Shown: positions 9,689-19,498 of the stretch, piece by piece
How positions within the stretch are numbered: the stretch's first letter is position 1
How the letters are laid out: every line of letters begins with the position of its first letter
Assembly: GCA_035566435.1 (NCBI GenBank)
Contig: DATMRF010000027.1
Coordinates: 1 to 22,797, forward strand
DNA: 22,797 nt
Direction of reading: 5' to 3'
DNA from: DATMRF01 sp035566435
GTDB taxonomy: Bacteria; Verrucomicrobiota; Verrucomicrobiia; Limisphaerales; UBA8199
Made by a program: the position numbers and the translations under genes
Notes under the pieces: generated by a model
Database searches by the model: none
Seen by the model: the letters and a program-made list of their open reading frames with translations, nothing else
What the model was told of the DNA's origin: nothing

Positions 9689-12600
9689 TCACGGCTGCAC
9701 TTGAACCCGGTAGAAATGTGGGCCGCCACTGGAGTTGGTTATGGTGTAACTCATGGTCGGGCTATTGGACGCCTGTAGCCAACCCGTGACCGGCAGCCAG
9801 CTCGAAAGGTTGCTCGAGATAACGACTTGGTACACCCGGTTGGTAACCACCGTCCACTGAACCTGGACGAGGCGGTTGCTCTGGATGGTTTCGCCGTTGA
9901 CATAAAACCGCGAAGCGGCATTGGTCGGATTAATGCCCGCGATGAATTTGGCGTAGTCGGACATGCCATTGCCGTCGGTGTCCGTGAGCTGAGTGCGATT
10001 GCTTGAGACGGCGCCGAAATAATACATTTCCCAGGCGTCGGAAATACCGTTGTGGTTCACATCCAGGAAAGTGTACTTGCCGTTGAAAGTGAGCGTGCCG
10101 CCTGTGGTGAGCGTGTTCGTCTGGTCGTCGGGGGTTTGGTAGAACGGCACATCGCCGAATTGCACGACATACCTTCCGGCTGCCAAATTGCTGAAGGTGA
10201 CGGAAGGGGCAACGCCAGATTGAACCGGCACAAGGCCGATGGGTGAGAGTGAAAACAACGAGTAGGTTCCCTGGCCAAGACTCTTTGAGATGTTAATGGT
10301 GCCGGCCGCCGCCACTCCGCTGATGCCGATGTCGTCCAACACCCAGCCATACACTGTAGTACCCGCGGCAACGCCCTGATAGTAGAAAACAATTTGAATG
10401 GTTTGGCCGACCCACGGCGTCAGGTCCACTGTTTCCGGATCCCAGTTGTCCACAGCCCCGGATAAATCCGCCGCCATCGGCAGGTTGCCCGGCGGCGTGC
10501 TGCTGTTGGTGCTGACATACACCACGCCGTCTTCATAGATCTGGGTGAAATCGCAGACATCATAAAAGGTAAGCGTGGCCGATTTGAGGCCCGAAAGATC
10601 AATGACCGGGCTATACAAATAACTGCTGGCGAGGAAAAAGTTCTGATTGCCGTTAATGTCGCTGGCCCAGGCGTTGGTCCCCGAAAACGCGTGGCTCGTC
10701 AGACCGTTGTTTGGAGTGCCCAGGGTCCAATTGATGTCAGACCCGTTGACCGGATCGGGAACTACGGTCCAACCCGGCGCGCCGCTCTCCAGATTGTCAA
10801 ACCATGGCGGCGTCGGAGCCTTGAGCGTTTTAAATGTGAAAAGGTTTCCATTGTTGTCATCCACCACCGTGTTGCCGGCTTGGTCGCTGCTGACGACCTG
10901 ATAATAATACGTCCGGTTGGCGGAAAGTCCGCTTACCGTGACGGCGTGATTCGTCACCAGCGTCGCCACATAGGACGATCGGTCGGGCAGCGGCGATTCG
11001 CTGTATTGCACCGAAGCGTCCGCCGGCTTGGAGGTCAGCCACGTCACTTTGGCGTTGGAGTAGTCGGTCGTCGCCGCCACTTGTGAAATCACCGGCGGCA
11101 CGGTGTCCACAGTGGCGGTGGCGGTTGCATTGGTGTTGTTCGAGGCATCAAAATAGGTCGCCGTGATGGTGTCGCCATTGAGAACTAGTAACTGGCCGGG
11201 GCCCGCGCTGCCCGCCACTAGCGTGATGAAGCCCTTGAACAATCCAGGATGCGTGGTTTCATACAATGTCACCGTCGTTCGGTTGGTTCTGGAGCTGGCG
11301 ACGAAACTCGCCGTGGCTTGGCCGGTGCCCGCAAGGTCCGAGTCGCCCACCTCCACCGTCACGACGTCATTCGTCGTATAAACGCTGTTGTCGAGCATCA
11401 CGATGCCGACCCCGTTCGCGCCCGGCGCAAGAAAGTTGATGGTGTTCCGCAGCAAAGCCTGCGCATTGTTCGGCGAAGTCCCGCTATTCGGCACGGTGTC
11501 GAACGGGAACCCCATGAAGACGACGCGCCCAGGACTGTCCACGCCGATGCTCGGATAACTCATCCCGCACGGCTTGCCGGACACCGATTCAAAAGCGATG
11601 GCGGTAGCGGCGGCGGACGGCGTGAAGGTGTCCGAAAAATCCGGCCCAAAGACATCTCCAAAACCATCGTCGAAACTGGGATACTTGCTGTAATCCAGGG
11701 TCATGGCCATGCCGCTGGTGAGACGCGCCGGCGCGCCGAGAATCGCCGGCACACCAAAATCCTCATCGCAATCCGCACACGGCGCCGGCGGGTCGGGATT
11801 CTGTTTGAAACCTGCTACTTGAAGCACACTTCGCCGGAACGGCACGTCGCCCAATTGTGAGAGGATTCCCATGGACGCCATGAAGAACGAGCCGCCGCCG
11901 TTTAAGTAGGTTTGAATCATGAACTGCTGCTGGGCACTCAGGGTGTTGTTAGTGGCGGTGGGGTCGGGCAGGCCGTTGGCGTCCACTCCGTAGTTAATGA
12001 TGTCATCGGTCACCCGCCAGAACACCACTGGGAACGGCGTAAGGTCGGCTAGCTGCGGTGAACCGCGCGCGTTCACCTTCCAGAATCCGTAACTGATCCC
12101 CGCGGACGCCAACACGTTGGTGTAGGCGCTGTCAGGAATCACCGTCGCACCATTCGCTTCCTCTGCTGCGGTATCATAAGCATCCACCACCAGCACCGTC
12201 GGAGTGGCCAAACCGATGAAGCTGTAATCGGCACCGGAGTTGTTGTCTGTCGCCATGTTGCTGGCATCGTCGGCGGAACTGACCGAAAAGTAATACGTCT
12301 TGCCCGGAATGAGTTTTGTCAGTTTCATCATATGACTCGTCACGAGCGCTCCATTGGTGACCGCCAGATTCAAGTTGGAGCTGTTGGTGCCGTAGCGAAC
12401 CAGGGAACTCGCCGGCTCGCTGGTCTGCCAGGTGATCGTGAGCACGCCAAGATCGGTGGCGACGGTCACACCGCTGATTACTGGAAGAACGAGGTCCCCT
12501 ACCGCCGTCGCCGCTCGTTTTGCGCCGGTCGAATCAAAATAATCCGCTTCCAAATTGTCCCCGCTCGTGATTTGGATCTGCCCCGCGCCGGCAACACCCG

Positions 12601-14917
12601 TCACCGTTGCTACCGCGCCGGTGAATGCGCCGTAGTTCCCAGAAGCCTGCAATGCGCTGGTTAACCCCTTGTGCGCCGTAAGATTCGTCACCAGCACGCT
12701 TACGGTGTTGCTGGCAGCCCGCGCCGCATCGAGCACCTCAATCTGCATCAGGGCCGGTGCGGTATAACTTGGCCGGTCGAGTAGAATCGTTCCCACACCT
12801 TGCCGCGTCAGGTCGCCGGAGGCGACCAGAGCGAAATCCTGGTCAATCGCCGGCGTGTTCGAGATCGCATCCTGCACGATCTTGCTGGCGCGCACACGCA
12901 CGAGGTAATCACCTGGCGTTGGTTGCGAAAGAAAGACCCCTTCGACATTGTTGAGCTTGTCGGAGGAGGGAGCGTTGGGCACCGATTCACCCGCGCCAAA
13001 CTGGTTGCCGCGATAGAGCGTTCCGTCCGGGCCAACCACTTCCAAATCCAGGTCGTTCACCAGCGCGGGCAATGCCCCGGGAAATCCCGGCACGTCCGTA
13101 TAGGCAAGCGTGATCTTCAGCGGTTGCTCCGAACCCTGCACAAAAATGTGCCGCGCATAAACCTGGCCGTTGGTCAGCAACACGCTCTGATCGAGATACT
13201 GGTAAAAGCGCGGTGCCGTGTTGTAGTTGGTCGTAATGATGTTCGTCAACGTAATGCGGCCCCAGCCTTCGTCGTTGTTCGGGATCGGGCTCGGACCGCC
13301 GTTGGCTTCGTCCAGTTCATCCGCCGAATTGATCAACGCCGCTTTGACCAGGGCAGGCGATGGCACCGCGTTCGCGTGCGTGCTCTCGTAATACTGCACG
13401 AACACCGCCGCCGCCCCTGCTGCGTGCGGGCCGGACATGCTCGTGCCGCCCATGAAAACATAAAAACTATCAATCGCCGACCAGGCAATCGCCGCCTCGT
13501 TCGGCGCCGCCGACGACGCGGCCGAGGCGATCCAGCTTCCCGGCGCAACCAGGTCCGGCTTGAGGCGCCCGTCCGCGCACGGTCCGCGGCTTGAAAAATC
13601 CGCCATCGTGTCCGGGCCGTCAGCATAAAGTCCGTAAGTCAGCGCCAGCGTCCCCGGCACATTTTCAGATGCGCCCGTGGCAATTACATTTTTGGCGCAT
13701 GCCGGGCTGCCGATCGTTTGCGTGTCCGGCCCGGCGTTCCCCGCGGAGAACTCCAAAATGTAGGGCTGATCCCCGGCCGTGCCGGCATCCGCGTCCCGCA
13801 CCAGTTCATCGAATTGCGCGCAGTCAGTGTCATACTCCCCCTGGACGTCGTTGCCCCAACTGTTCGAACCAACTTTTGCCCCATGGCGGACTGCGTCGTG
13901 GGTGAGTGTTTCATCGCTGGGAAACGGGCTGACCTCGTTCGCGTTGTCGTCAAAAATGCGTTCGACAAATAAATTCGCACTGCTCGCGACCCCGAGACCG
14001 TAGAACGCGCCTGTGTCCGGATCCGTCTCGCCCGTAGCCGCGTTGCCCGCGACGATGCCCGCACAGTGGGTCCCGTGACCGTAGCCATCCGAGCCGTCCG
14101 GCAACGAACCGTAATACTGAAATCCCGTCACGCGGCCGCGCAGGTCCGGATGCATCGTGTTCGTGTTGCCCGAATCCAACCCCGTGTCCGCCACGCACAC
14201 CGTCACCCCCGCGCCGTTGAAGCCCAGTTGTTGCGTCACCGTCGGCGTGGCGACGCGCCCGTCGTCGCCGCCGACAATCTTCGAGGCAAATTCATCCACC
14301 AACTTCCGCTTGGGCGCACGCTCGATCCAAAGCACTGCGCCGGATTGGGACAAAGCCTCCAGCCGGCCCGGCAACATTTCGCCGCGCACGATGGTGCCCT
14401 GACGCAAATGGCTTTCGTGAGAAACCACCGCCAGATGAGATCGTACCGAGGCGATCTCCGCAGGTGTCGCCGACGCTGAAAGCAGGATGTTGATGCTCAC
14501 CGTCCCGTTGGTTTGCACGGCGGCGGCGAGGCGTGGATGAACTTTGTATCCGGCGTGGTAAGGCCCGATCCAACTGACGTAACCCAATGCCTCGACGCTC
14601 GCCGCCGATACGTTGTTGAACTTGGCGATGAACGCGTCCTCCGGCACATATTGAAGCAACTCCACGCCCGCCTGGCGCAATGCCAGGCGACGGGCCGGTT
14701 CCAGCGGGCCAGTGAACTGGATAAGATAAAGTCCGGACGCGGCAATCCCGGTGTGCATCGCGGCGGCCATCGCAGCGCGGTTGGTGCCGGAATCCGTCTC
14801 AATGAGCTCGTTGCGCAGATGGATGTTTTTGGCCTCGGCAACCACGCCCGATTGAAACAATAGCAGGGCCGCCGCGAGGATCTGCCAACCGGCACGCCAC
14901 AAACTACAGAAGTGCAC
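9689..14917 (-). CDS. Large secreted subtilisin-like (S8) multidomain protease
   Basis: A 1,742-residue exported protein. The start is GTG 14917, closed off by an upstream in-frame stop; TTG 14902 is possible. Residues 1-29 are a signal peptide. About 55-200 is a prodomain-like region. About 230-560 is the S8 catalytic domain with Asp244 (VADTGLD), His281 (GHGTHCAG), oxyanion Asn394 (SAGNAG) and Ser493 (GTSMSGPHAAG). A beta domain (570-700) resembles the P/PPC type. A two-domain module (709-900) recurs at 1171-1364; its second part is fibronectin type III-like. An alpha/beta domain with LVVDAYD and LNGGGSFFMAS lies between (905-1165). A MAM-like jelly roll (1370-1535) opens WFDNLESGAPGW. A calcium-binding segment DVNHNGISDAWE / DTDGNGMSDYAKF (1619-1658) precedes the tail module (1685-1742). 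It probably acts outside the cell in protein digestion. Confidence 0.93.
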   Translation of the reverse strand: MHFCSLWRAGWQILAAALLLFQSGVVAEAKNIHLRNELIETDSGTNRAAMAAAMHTGIAASGLYLIQFTGPLEPARRLALRQAGVELLQYVPEDAFIAKFNNVSAASVEALGYVSWIGPYHAGYKVHPRLAAAVQTNGTVSINILLSASATPAEIASVRSHLAVVSHESHLRQGTIVRGEMLPGRLEALSQSGAVLWIERAPKRKLVDEFASKIVGGDDGRVATPTVTQQLGFNGAGVTVCVADTGLDSGNTNTMHPDLRGRVTGFQYYGSLPDGSDGYGHGTHCAGIVAGNAATGETDPDTGAFYGLGVASSANLFVERIFDDNANEVSPFPSDETLTHDAVRHGAKVGSNSWGNDVQGEYDTDCAQFDELVRDADAGTAGDQPYILEFSAGNAGPDTQTIGSPACAKNVIATGASENVPGTLALTYGLYADGPDTMADFSSRGPCADGRLKPDLVAPGSWIASAASSAAPNEAAIAWSAIDSFYVFMGGTSMSGPHAAGAAAVFVQYYESTHANAVPSPALVKAALINSADELDEANGGPSPIPNNDEGWGRITLTNIITTNYNTAPRFYQYLDQSVLLTNGQVYARHIFVQGSEQPLKITLAYTDVPGFPGALPALVNDLDLEVVGPDGTLYRGNQFGAGESVPNAPSSDKLNNVEGVFLSQPTPGDYLVRVRASKIVQDAISNTPAIDQDFALVASGDLTRQGVGTILLDRPSYTAPALMQIEVLDAARAASNTVSVLVTNLTAHKGLTSALQASGNYGAFTGAVATVTGVAGAGQIQITSGDNLEADYFDSTGAKRAATAVGDLVLPVISGVTVATDLGVLTITWQTSEPASSLVRYGTNSSNLNLAVTNGALVTSHMMKLTKLIPGKTYYFSVSSADDASNMATDNNSGADYSFIGLATPTVLVVDAYDTAAEEANGATVIPDSAYTNVLASAGISYGFWKVNARGSPQLADLTPFPVVFWRVTDDIINYGVDANGLPDPTATNNTLSAQQQFMIQTYLNGGGSFFMASMGILSQLGDVPFRRSVLQVAGFKQNPDPPAPCADCDEDFGVPAILGAPARLTSGMAMTLDYSKYPSFDDGFGDVFGPDFSDTFTPSAAATAIAFESVSGKPCGMSYPSIGVDSPGRVVFMGFPFDTVPNSGTSPNNAQALLRNTINFLAPGANGVGIVMLDNSVYTTNDVVTVEVGDSDLAGTGQATASFVASSRTNRTTVTLYETTHPGLFKGFITLVAGSAGPGQLLVLNGDTITATYFDASNNTNATATATVDTVPPVISQVAATTDYSNAKVTWLTSKPADASVQYSESPLPDRSSYVATLVTNHAVTVSGLSANRTYYYQVVSSDQAGNTVVDDNNGNLFTFKTLKAPTPPWFDNLESGAPGWTVVPDPVNGSDINWTLGTPNNGLTSHAFSGTNAWASDINGNQNFFLASSYLYSPVIDLSGLKSATLTFYDVCDFTQIYEDGVVYVSTNSSTPPGNLPMAADLSGAVDNWDPETVDLTPWVGQTIQIVFYYQGVAAGTTVYGWVLDDIGISGVAAAGTINISKSLGQGTYSLFSLSPIGLVPVQSGVAPSVTFSNLAAGRYVVQFGDVPFYQTPDDQTNTLTTGGTLTFNGKYTFLDVNHNGISDAWEMYYFGAVSSNRTQLTDTDGNGMSDYAKFIAGINPTNAASRFYVNGETIQSNRLVQVQWTVVTNRVYQVVISSNLSSWLPVTGWLQASNSPTMSYTITNSSGGPHFYRVQVQP

Positions 14918-15204
14918 CTTAAACCAGTACTATCATTCTGCGGTTTGGGCAAGGCAAAGCTGCCGCAATTTCGCAAGGTAGGCCATCTCCTGTTCGCAGC
15001 CCGGACTTGGCGAAAAATTGCCGCGCTTGTCCGGATTCCTTCCCTTCCCCGTTATTCTTGGCCAACTCCGCGGCGCCCTGGGGACACTTCGCCCTGCCGC
15101 GTCCACTCATAGGGCAGTCGTCCCCGAGTTTGCCTTGAATTGGAGCAATATGGAAACGGGCGCTGGCAGGTTGCGCCGCCGCGTGCTTGCTGCTTTATTA
15201 GAGC
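14918..15204. promoter_or_regulatory. Divergent intergenic region of protease and Ntn-hydrolase genes
   Basis: These 287 bases separate divergent genes and must hold both promoters. No box pair good enough to name was found on either strand, and no repeat stands out. Confidence 0.35.
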
Positions 15205-16620
15205 ATGATTTCTCATTCCCGGCTTTGCTTGCTCGGCTCATTTGTCCTCCTCGGACTGGGTGCTTCTCTGTCGGCTGCGCCGCTTTCTCCGGCCCAGGAG
15301 CGCTCTCTTGCCAAGGCCAAACGATTCGAGCGCCAAGGGTGGATTTATCTGCATATCGAGGGTGAACCGAAAGAACGCGGGTTCCAGCATGGCTACCTGC
15401 TCGCGCCCGAAATCGCCGCCGGCCTGCGCACCACGCGAGCTTCCTGGGAGCACTCCAGCGCGATGAACTGGTCGTGGCTCGTCGATCGCGCCGGGGCGAT
15501 GTTCACTCCGCGCATGGACGCGGAGAACCTGGCCGAGCTCGACGGCATCGCCGAGGGGATGGGCGCGGCCGGACATCCCACAACCCGGCAGGAGTTGATC
15601 GCCTACAACGGGTTTATCGAGCTGTCCGGCTACTGGTGGCCCACCGAGCTCAAAAGGCTTAAGGAAGGCCCGTCCCCGCCCGTCCGGCAATCCTGTAGCT
15701 CCTTTATCGCCACCGGCAGCATGACCCGCGACGGCAACGTCGTCCTGGGCCATAACACTATGATGGACTACGACGACGTCCTCCCGAATGTCATCGAAGA
15801 CATTGCCCCCGCGCGCGGGCATCGCATTCTCTGGCAAACCGAGCCGGGCTGGATTCACAGCGGGACCGATTTCTTTATCACCGACGCCGGCCTGGTCGGG
15901 TCCGAGACCACCATTGGTGATTTCGACGGCTTCGACACCAACGGCGTGCCCGAGTTCACGCGGATGCGCCGGGCAACCCAGGATGCCGCCTCAATCGACC
16001 AGTGGTGCGAAATCATGCGCGCCGGAAACAACGGCGGCTACGCCAACGCCTGGCTCCTGGGAGATATTAACAGCCGGGAAATCGCGCGGCTCGAACTCGG
16101 CCTCAAACAGGTCGGATTCGAAAAGAAGCGCGACGGCTATTTCAGCGGCTCAAACATCGCCGAAGATTTGAAGCTGCTGCGGTTCGAGACCAGCGCCAAA
16201 GAAACGGACATCAGGGAATCGAGCATTGCCCGCCGGGTTCGTTGGAAGCAACTGATGCGGCAATACGCCGGGAAAATCGACCTCGGCCTGGCCAAGGACT
16301 TCGAGTCCGACCACTTCGATTCGTATCGTGACAAGGCCGAGCCGGGCTGCCGGACGTTGTGTGGCCATTACGAGCTGGACCGCGAGTTAGGCGGCAGTTG
16401 GCCGGGGGTTCCGTTCGGCTGCGCCGGCACGGTGGACGCGAAAGTGGTCGATGCCACGATGGCGCGGACCATGGCTTTTGCCGCGCGGTGGGGCTCCGCC
16501 TGCGGCCGGGCCTTCGACGCGAACCAATACCTGACCGCCCATCCGCAGTTCGACTGGATGAAGGATTTGCTCAAGAGCCGGCCAAGCGAACCCTGGACCC
16601 AGTTCCGCGCGGGGGAATAG
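15205..16620 (+). CDS. Exported Ntn-hydrolase-like protein (C45 / phospholipase B-like)
   Basis: A 471-residue protein with a signal peptide (hydrophobic 8-24, cleavage near SAAP). After ERGFQHGYLLAPEI (57-70), typical of the C45/phospholipase-B-like group, comes SCSSFIATGSMTRDG (163-177) and VVLGHNTMMDYDD (179-191). In Ntn hydrolases of this type an internal Cys becomes the N-terminal nucleophile after self-cleavage; Cys164 is the obvious candidate, followed by the usual xDGxxxxGHN segment. Members hydrolyse linear amide or ester bonds, for example acyl amides or phospholipid acyl chains; the substrate here is unknown. The start at ATG 15205 has only a weak ribosome binding site. The next gene, an exported glycosidase, begins 120 bases downstream in the same direction, so cotranscription is possible. 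Confidence 0.72.
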   Translation: MISHSRLCLLGSFVLLGLGASLSAAPLSPAQERSLAKAKRFERQGWIYLHIEGEPKERGFQHGYLLAPEIAAGLRTTRASWEHSSAMNWSWLVDRAGAMFTPRMDAENLAELDGIAEGMGAAGHPTTRQELIAYNGFIELSGYWWPTELKRLKEGPSPPVRQSCSSFIATGSMTRDGNVVLGHNTMMDYDDVLPNVIEDIAPARGHRILWQTEPGWIHSGTDFFITDAGLVGSETTIGDFDGFDTNGVPEFTRMRRATQDAASIDQWCEIMRAGNNGGYANAWLLGDINSREIARLELGLKQVGFEKKRDGYFSGSNIAEDLKLLRFETSAKETDIRESSIARRVRWKQLMRQYAGKIDLGLAKDFESDHFDSYRDKAEPGCRTLCGHYELDRELGGSWPGVPFGCAGTVDAKVVDATMARTMAFAARWGSACGRAFDANQYLTAHPQFDWMKDLLKSRPSEPWTQFRAGE

Positions 16621-16740
16621 CCCGCGCCCCGTCCCGCGGGCTGGCGGCCCTCCGCAGCGTAGCTCACCGGTTAATCCGTCGCCGTTTTTCCTTGAACCTC
16701 ATCCGCCAGCCCCATTTGCTGACGACAGCCTGATCGTTCT

Positions 16741-18216
16741 ATGACGCGACGCGCTTCGTTGCTTTCTTTCCCCCTTTACATCTCCCTGGTCGCAACCGGT
16801 TATGCCGCGACAGAACCACCTCCTGGCTCGGTTCAGCCGCTGCCGAAAGTCCGAATCGCGAAAGATGGCCGCACCTTTGTCACCGATCTGGACCAGCCGT
16901 TTGCTCCCTTCGGCGTGAGTTATTACCGGCCCGGCACGGGCTGGGCACCCCAGGTTTGGAAACAGTTCGATCCCGAAGCGACGCGCCGGGATTTTGCGCG
17001 TATGAAAGAGCTGGGCGTCAACTGCGTGCGGGTGTTTCTTTCCTATGGCTCGTTCTACACCGACCCGGGGGTGTTAAAGCCGGAGGGCCTGCACAAATTC
17101 GATCAATTCCTCGAAATCGCCGAACAGGCAGGCATTTATGTGCATCCGACCGGGCCGCACCACTGGGAAGGCCAGCCGAATTGGAAACCGGTTTCGGTGT
17201 CTGACCCGCGGACGCTGGAATTCACGGTTCAGTTCTGGAAGCTGTTTTCGGCGCGCTATCGCGGGCGTCATGTTATCTTTGCATACGATCTCCAAAACGA
17301 GCCGCACATTGAATGGAAAAGCGAAGTCATCACCCCGCAATGGAATGCCTGGCTCGAGCGGAAATATCGAACCGCTGACACGCTCACCGCTGCGTGGGGG
17401 GAAACCAATGCGCTGACTTTCGGGCAGGTCCACGTGCCTGAAGCCAGGGACGCGCTCAAGAACCCCAGGCTGCTGGACTTTCAGTCGTTCCGCGAGCACC
17501 TCGCGGATGAGTGGACGCGGCAGCAAGTCGAAGCCATAAAAGCCGCCGACCCGGAGGCCCTGGTCACGGTCGGGTTCCTCCAGACCTCGGTGCCGTCCTT
17601 CTTCTGGGGCGGCATTGCCGATTACGCAGGGTTTCAGCCCGAACGCCAGGCGAAGTTTTTGGACTTCCTGGAAATCCATTTCTACCCATTTGCCCGCGGC
17701 GCGTATGAGTACAAAAGCGAGGAGGATGAACTCGCCAACCTGGCGTACCTGGAAGGGATCGTGCGCGAGGTAGCCCGGGCGGGCAAACCAGTGGTGCTGG
17801 CGGAATTCGGCTGGTACGGCGGCGCCGAAAAGCCCAGGTTCGACCGCGGCGTCCACCCTGTGGGAACGGAAGAGCAACAGGCCAAATACCTGCGGCGAGC
17901 GGTCGAGGTCTCGCGGGGTTTTGTGACCGGCTGGTTGAACTGGGGATTGCACGACCATCCGGGCGCGAACGACTGCAGCGAGTTGACCGGCTTGCTGACC
18001 GCTGACGGGAAACTCAAAGCTTGGGGGCGAGCGTTCCACGAACTTGCAAACCGCTATTCGGGAACACGAATTGAACCCGCAAGGATTGGCCCGCGGCCAG
18101 TCATGGATTGGGGCGCGTGCGTGACCAGCGCTGCGGCGGCGCGCGAGTTTCGGGAAGAGTATTTGCGCCAGTTTTTGAAGGAGCGTGGCACAGGAGCGTT
18201 GAAACCTGGGACGTGA
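16741..18216 (+). CDS. Exported glycoside hydrolase, clan GH-A (GH5-like)
   Basis: A 491-residue protein with a short signal peptide (MTRRASLLSFPLYISLVATG). The body is a TIM-barrel hydrolase. MKELGVNCVRVFLSYG (88-103) is the second-strand region. YDLQNEPHI (182-190) carries the acid/base Glu187 in the clan signature NEP. LEIHFYPF (310-317) holds the active-site aromatic region. VLAEFGWYG (352-360) carries the nucleophile Glu355. The layout fits retaining beta-glycosidases such as GH5, while WLERKYRTADTLTAAWG (204-220) recalls GH42-type beta-galactosidases. Family and substrate cannot be fixed from sequence alone. It would act in the periplasm or outside on plant or algal glycans. No Shine-Dalgarno sequence is seen before ATG 16741. 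It follows the Ntn-hydrolase gene. Confidence 0.82.
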   Translation: MTRRASLLSFPLYISLVATGYAATEPPPGSVQPLPKVRIAKDGRTFVTDLDQPFAPFGVSYYRPGTGWAPQVWKQFDPEATRRDFARMKELGVNCVRVFLSYGSFYTDPGVLKPEGLHKFDQFLEIAEQAGIYVHPTGPHHWEGQPNWKPVSVSDPRTLEFTVQFWKLFSARYRGRHVIFAYDLQNEPHIEWKSEVITPQWNAWLERKYRTADTLTAAWGETNALTFGQVHVPEARDALKNPRLLDFQSFREHLADEWTRQQVEAIKAADPEALVTVGFLQTSVPSFFWGGIADYAGFQPERQAKFLDFLEIHFYPFARGAYEYKSEEDELANLAYLEGIVREVARAGKPVVLAEFGWYGGAEKPRFDRGVHPVGTEEQQAKYLRRAVEVSRGFVTGWLNWGLHDHPGANDCSELTGLLTADGKLKAWGRAFHELANRYSGTRIEPARIGPRPVMDWGACVTSAAAAREFREEYLRQFLKERGTGALKPGT

Positions 18217-18406
18217 TGGGTGATCAGATGCTTCGCACCCGCGCCTCGGATTCCTCGCAGCTCCAATTACCTTTTCCTCGCCTGCGACGAGCGCTTATAC
18301 TCGCTGCCAGCGCGGATGAAACCATACTATCATTACCTTGGGCCACGGGCAGCGACCAGGACCAACGCTCTAAACGGGTGACGGCTGAAAGCTGAGGTGC
18401 CCGCTC
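18217..18406. other. Intergenic region before the UbiA-type gene
   Basis: These 190 bases contain no gene. A GAGG at about 18393 precedes the ATG at 18407 at a workable distance. No terminator or clear promoter was seen. Confidence 0.4.
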
Positions 18407-19288
18407 ATGTCCGGCCTGCGCACGATTTTGGCTTTGAGTCGCGTCTCGCGGCTGCCGACCGTTTGGTCCAATTGTCTCGCCGGCTGGTGGCTGGGCGGCG
18501 GGGGAAATCCCGGGCACCTTCCGTTTCTGTTCGGCGGGGCCACTTTCTTGTACCTTGGAGCGGCGTTATTGAACGACGCCTTCGATGCGGAGCACGACCT
18601 CCAGCATCGCCGCACCAGGCCGATTCCCTCGGGTGCCGTAACGCAAGACACGGTTTGGCGCTGGGGCCTGGCCGCCCTCGTGGGTGGAGCGCTCCTCTTG
18701 CTGTGGCCGGGCAGGGTTACAGGCGGGTTCGGATTGACACTCGCTTTCCTCATCATTCTGTACAATACCGTTCACCGCTTGGTGACATTCTCGCCGGTGT
18801 TGAAGGGGTTGTGTCGGTTTCTTGTTTACGTCCTGGGCGCCTCCACCGGCGAGCACGGTGTGACCGGCGCAGCTCTTTGGTGCGGCCTGGCGCTCGGGGC
18901 GTACGTGACCGGCATGCGTTGGTTCGCGCGCTGGGAAGAGACGCCCCGCCGGGTCAGGGAGTGGCCGGGCTTGCTGCTGGCCGTGCCGGTGCTTCTAGCC
19001 CTGCTCATGGACGTGGGCCGGTACCGCGAACCAGCGTTGTTGCTCTCAGCGGTGCTCGTGCTCTGGGGGCTCCTGGCGCTCCGCCAGACTTTTTGGGCCC
19101 CGGAACGCAATGTGCCCCGTACTGTTGCCCGCCTGGTGGCAGGAATCGTCTTGGTCGATTGGCTGGCGACGGGCCCGGTCGCGTCGGTGTTTGACCTCAG
19201 CAATCACGTGCCCCGCGGCCTGAGCTTCGCGTTCATCGGGTTGCTGCTCGGGACACTGCTCCTGCAGAAGTTCGCACCGGAAGCCTGA
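18407..19288 (+). CDS. UbiA-family membrane prenyltransferase, EboC-like
   Basis: A 293-residue integral membrane protein with about eight hydrophobic segments. The first Asp-rich motif of UbiA enzymes, NDAFDAEHD (residues 56-64), is intact and followed by RRTRPIPSGAV, the usual RPIPSG signature. The second motif is not the classical DxxxD; instead LKGLCRFLVYVLGAS and a later MRWFARWEE resemble EboC, the UbiA-like member of the ebo cluster involved in moving small-molecule precursors to the cell envelope. That assignment is from remembered family pattern and no other ebo gene is in the window, so it is tentative; menaquinone or other lipid prenylation is the alternative. GAGG lies upstream of ATG 18407. 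It converges on the thioredoxin gene with a strong terminator between. Confidence 0.8.
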   Translation: MSGLRTILALSRVSRLPTVWSNCLAGWWLGGGGNPGHLPFLFGGATFLYLGAALLNDAFDAEHDLQHRRTRPIPSGAVTQDTVWRWGLAALVGGALLLLWPGRVTGGFGLTLAFLIILYNTVHRLVTFSPVLKGLCRFLVYVLGASTGEHGVTGAALWCGLALGAYVTGMRWFARWEETPRRVREWPGLLLAVPVLLALLMDVGRYREPALLLSAVLVLWGLLALRQTFWAPERNVPRTVARLVAGIVLVDWLATGPVASVFDLSNHVPRGLSFAFIGLLLGTLLLQKFAPEA

Positions 19289-19451
19289 CCCAACCGCCTT
19301 GTCCCCAGAACTGGTGACTGGCCGGGGACGGCGCATCGAGTATTGTGTTGCCTGTTGACGATGCAAAAACGCAGTAATCAGACCGTGTGTGGCTGATAGC
19401 GCAATGTCTGCGGCGCAGCATCAATGATTTAGTTCTCAATGTAGGATGTGG

Positions 19452-19490
19452 CAGCGAGGCCGGGTTAAAAACCCGGCCTCGCTGTTTTCT
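19452..19490 (+). terminator. Strong intrinsic terminator between convergent genes
   Basis: A perfect 15-bp stem, CAGCGAGGCCGGGTT paired with its exact complement, encloses an AAA loop (19467-19469) and is followed by TTTTCTT from 19485. It lies 163 bases after the UbiA-type gene and 15 bases before the 3' end of the thioredoxin gene. The T-tract points to rightward termination, and the hairpin may also serve the leftward transcript. Confidence 0.9.
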
Positions 19491-19498
19491 TCAGGGTA

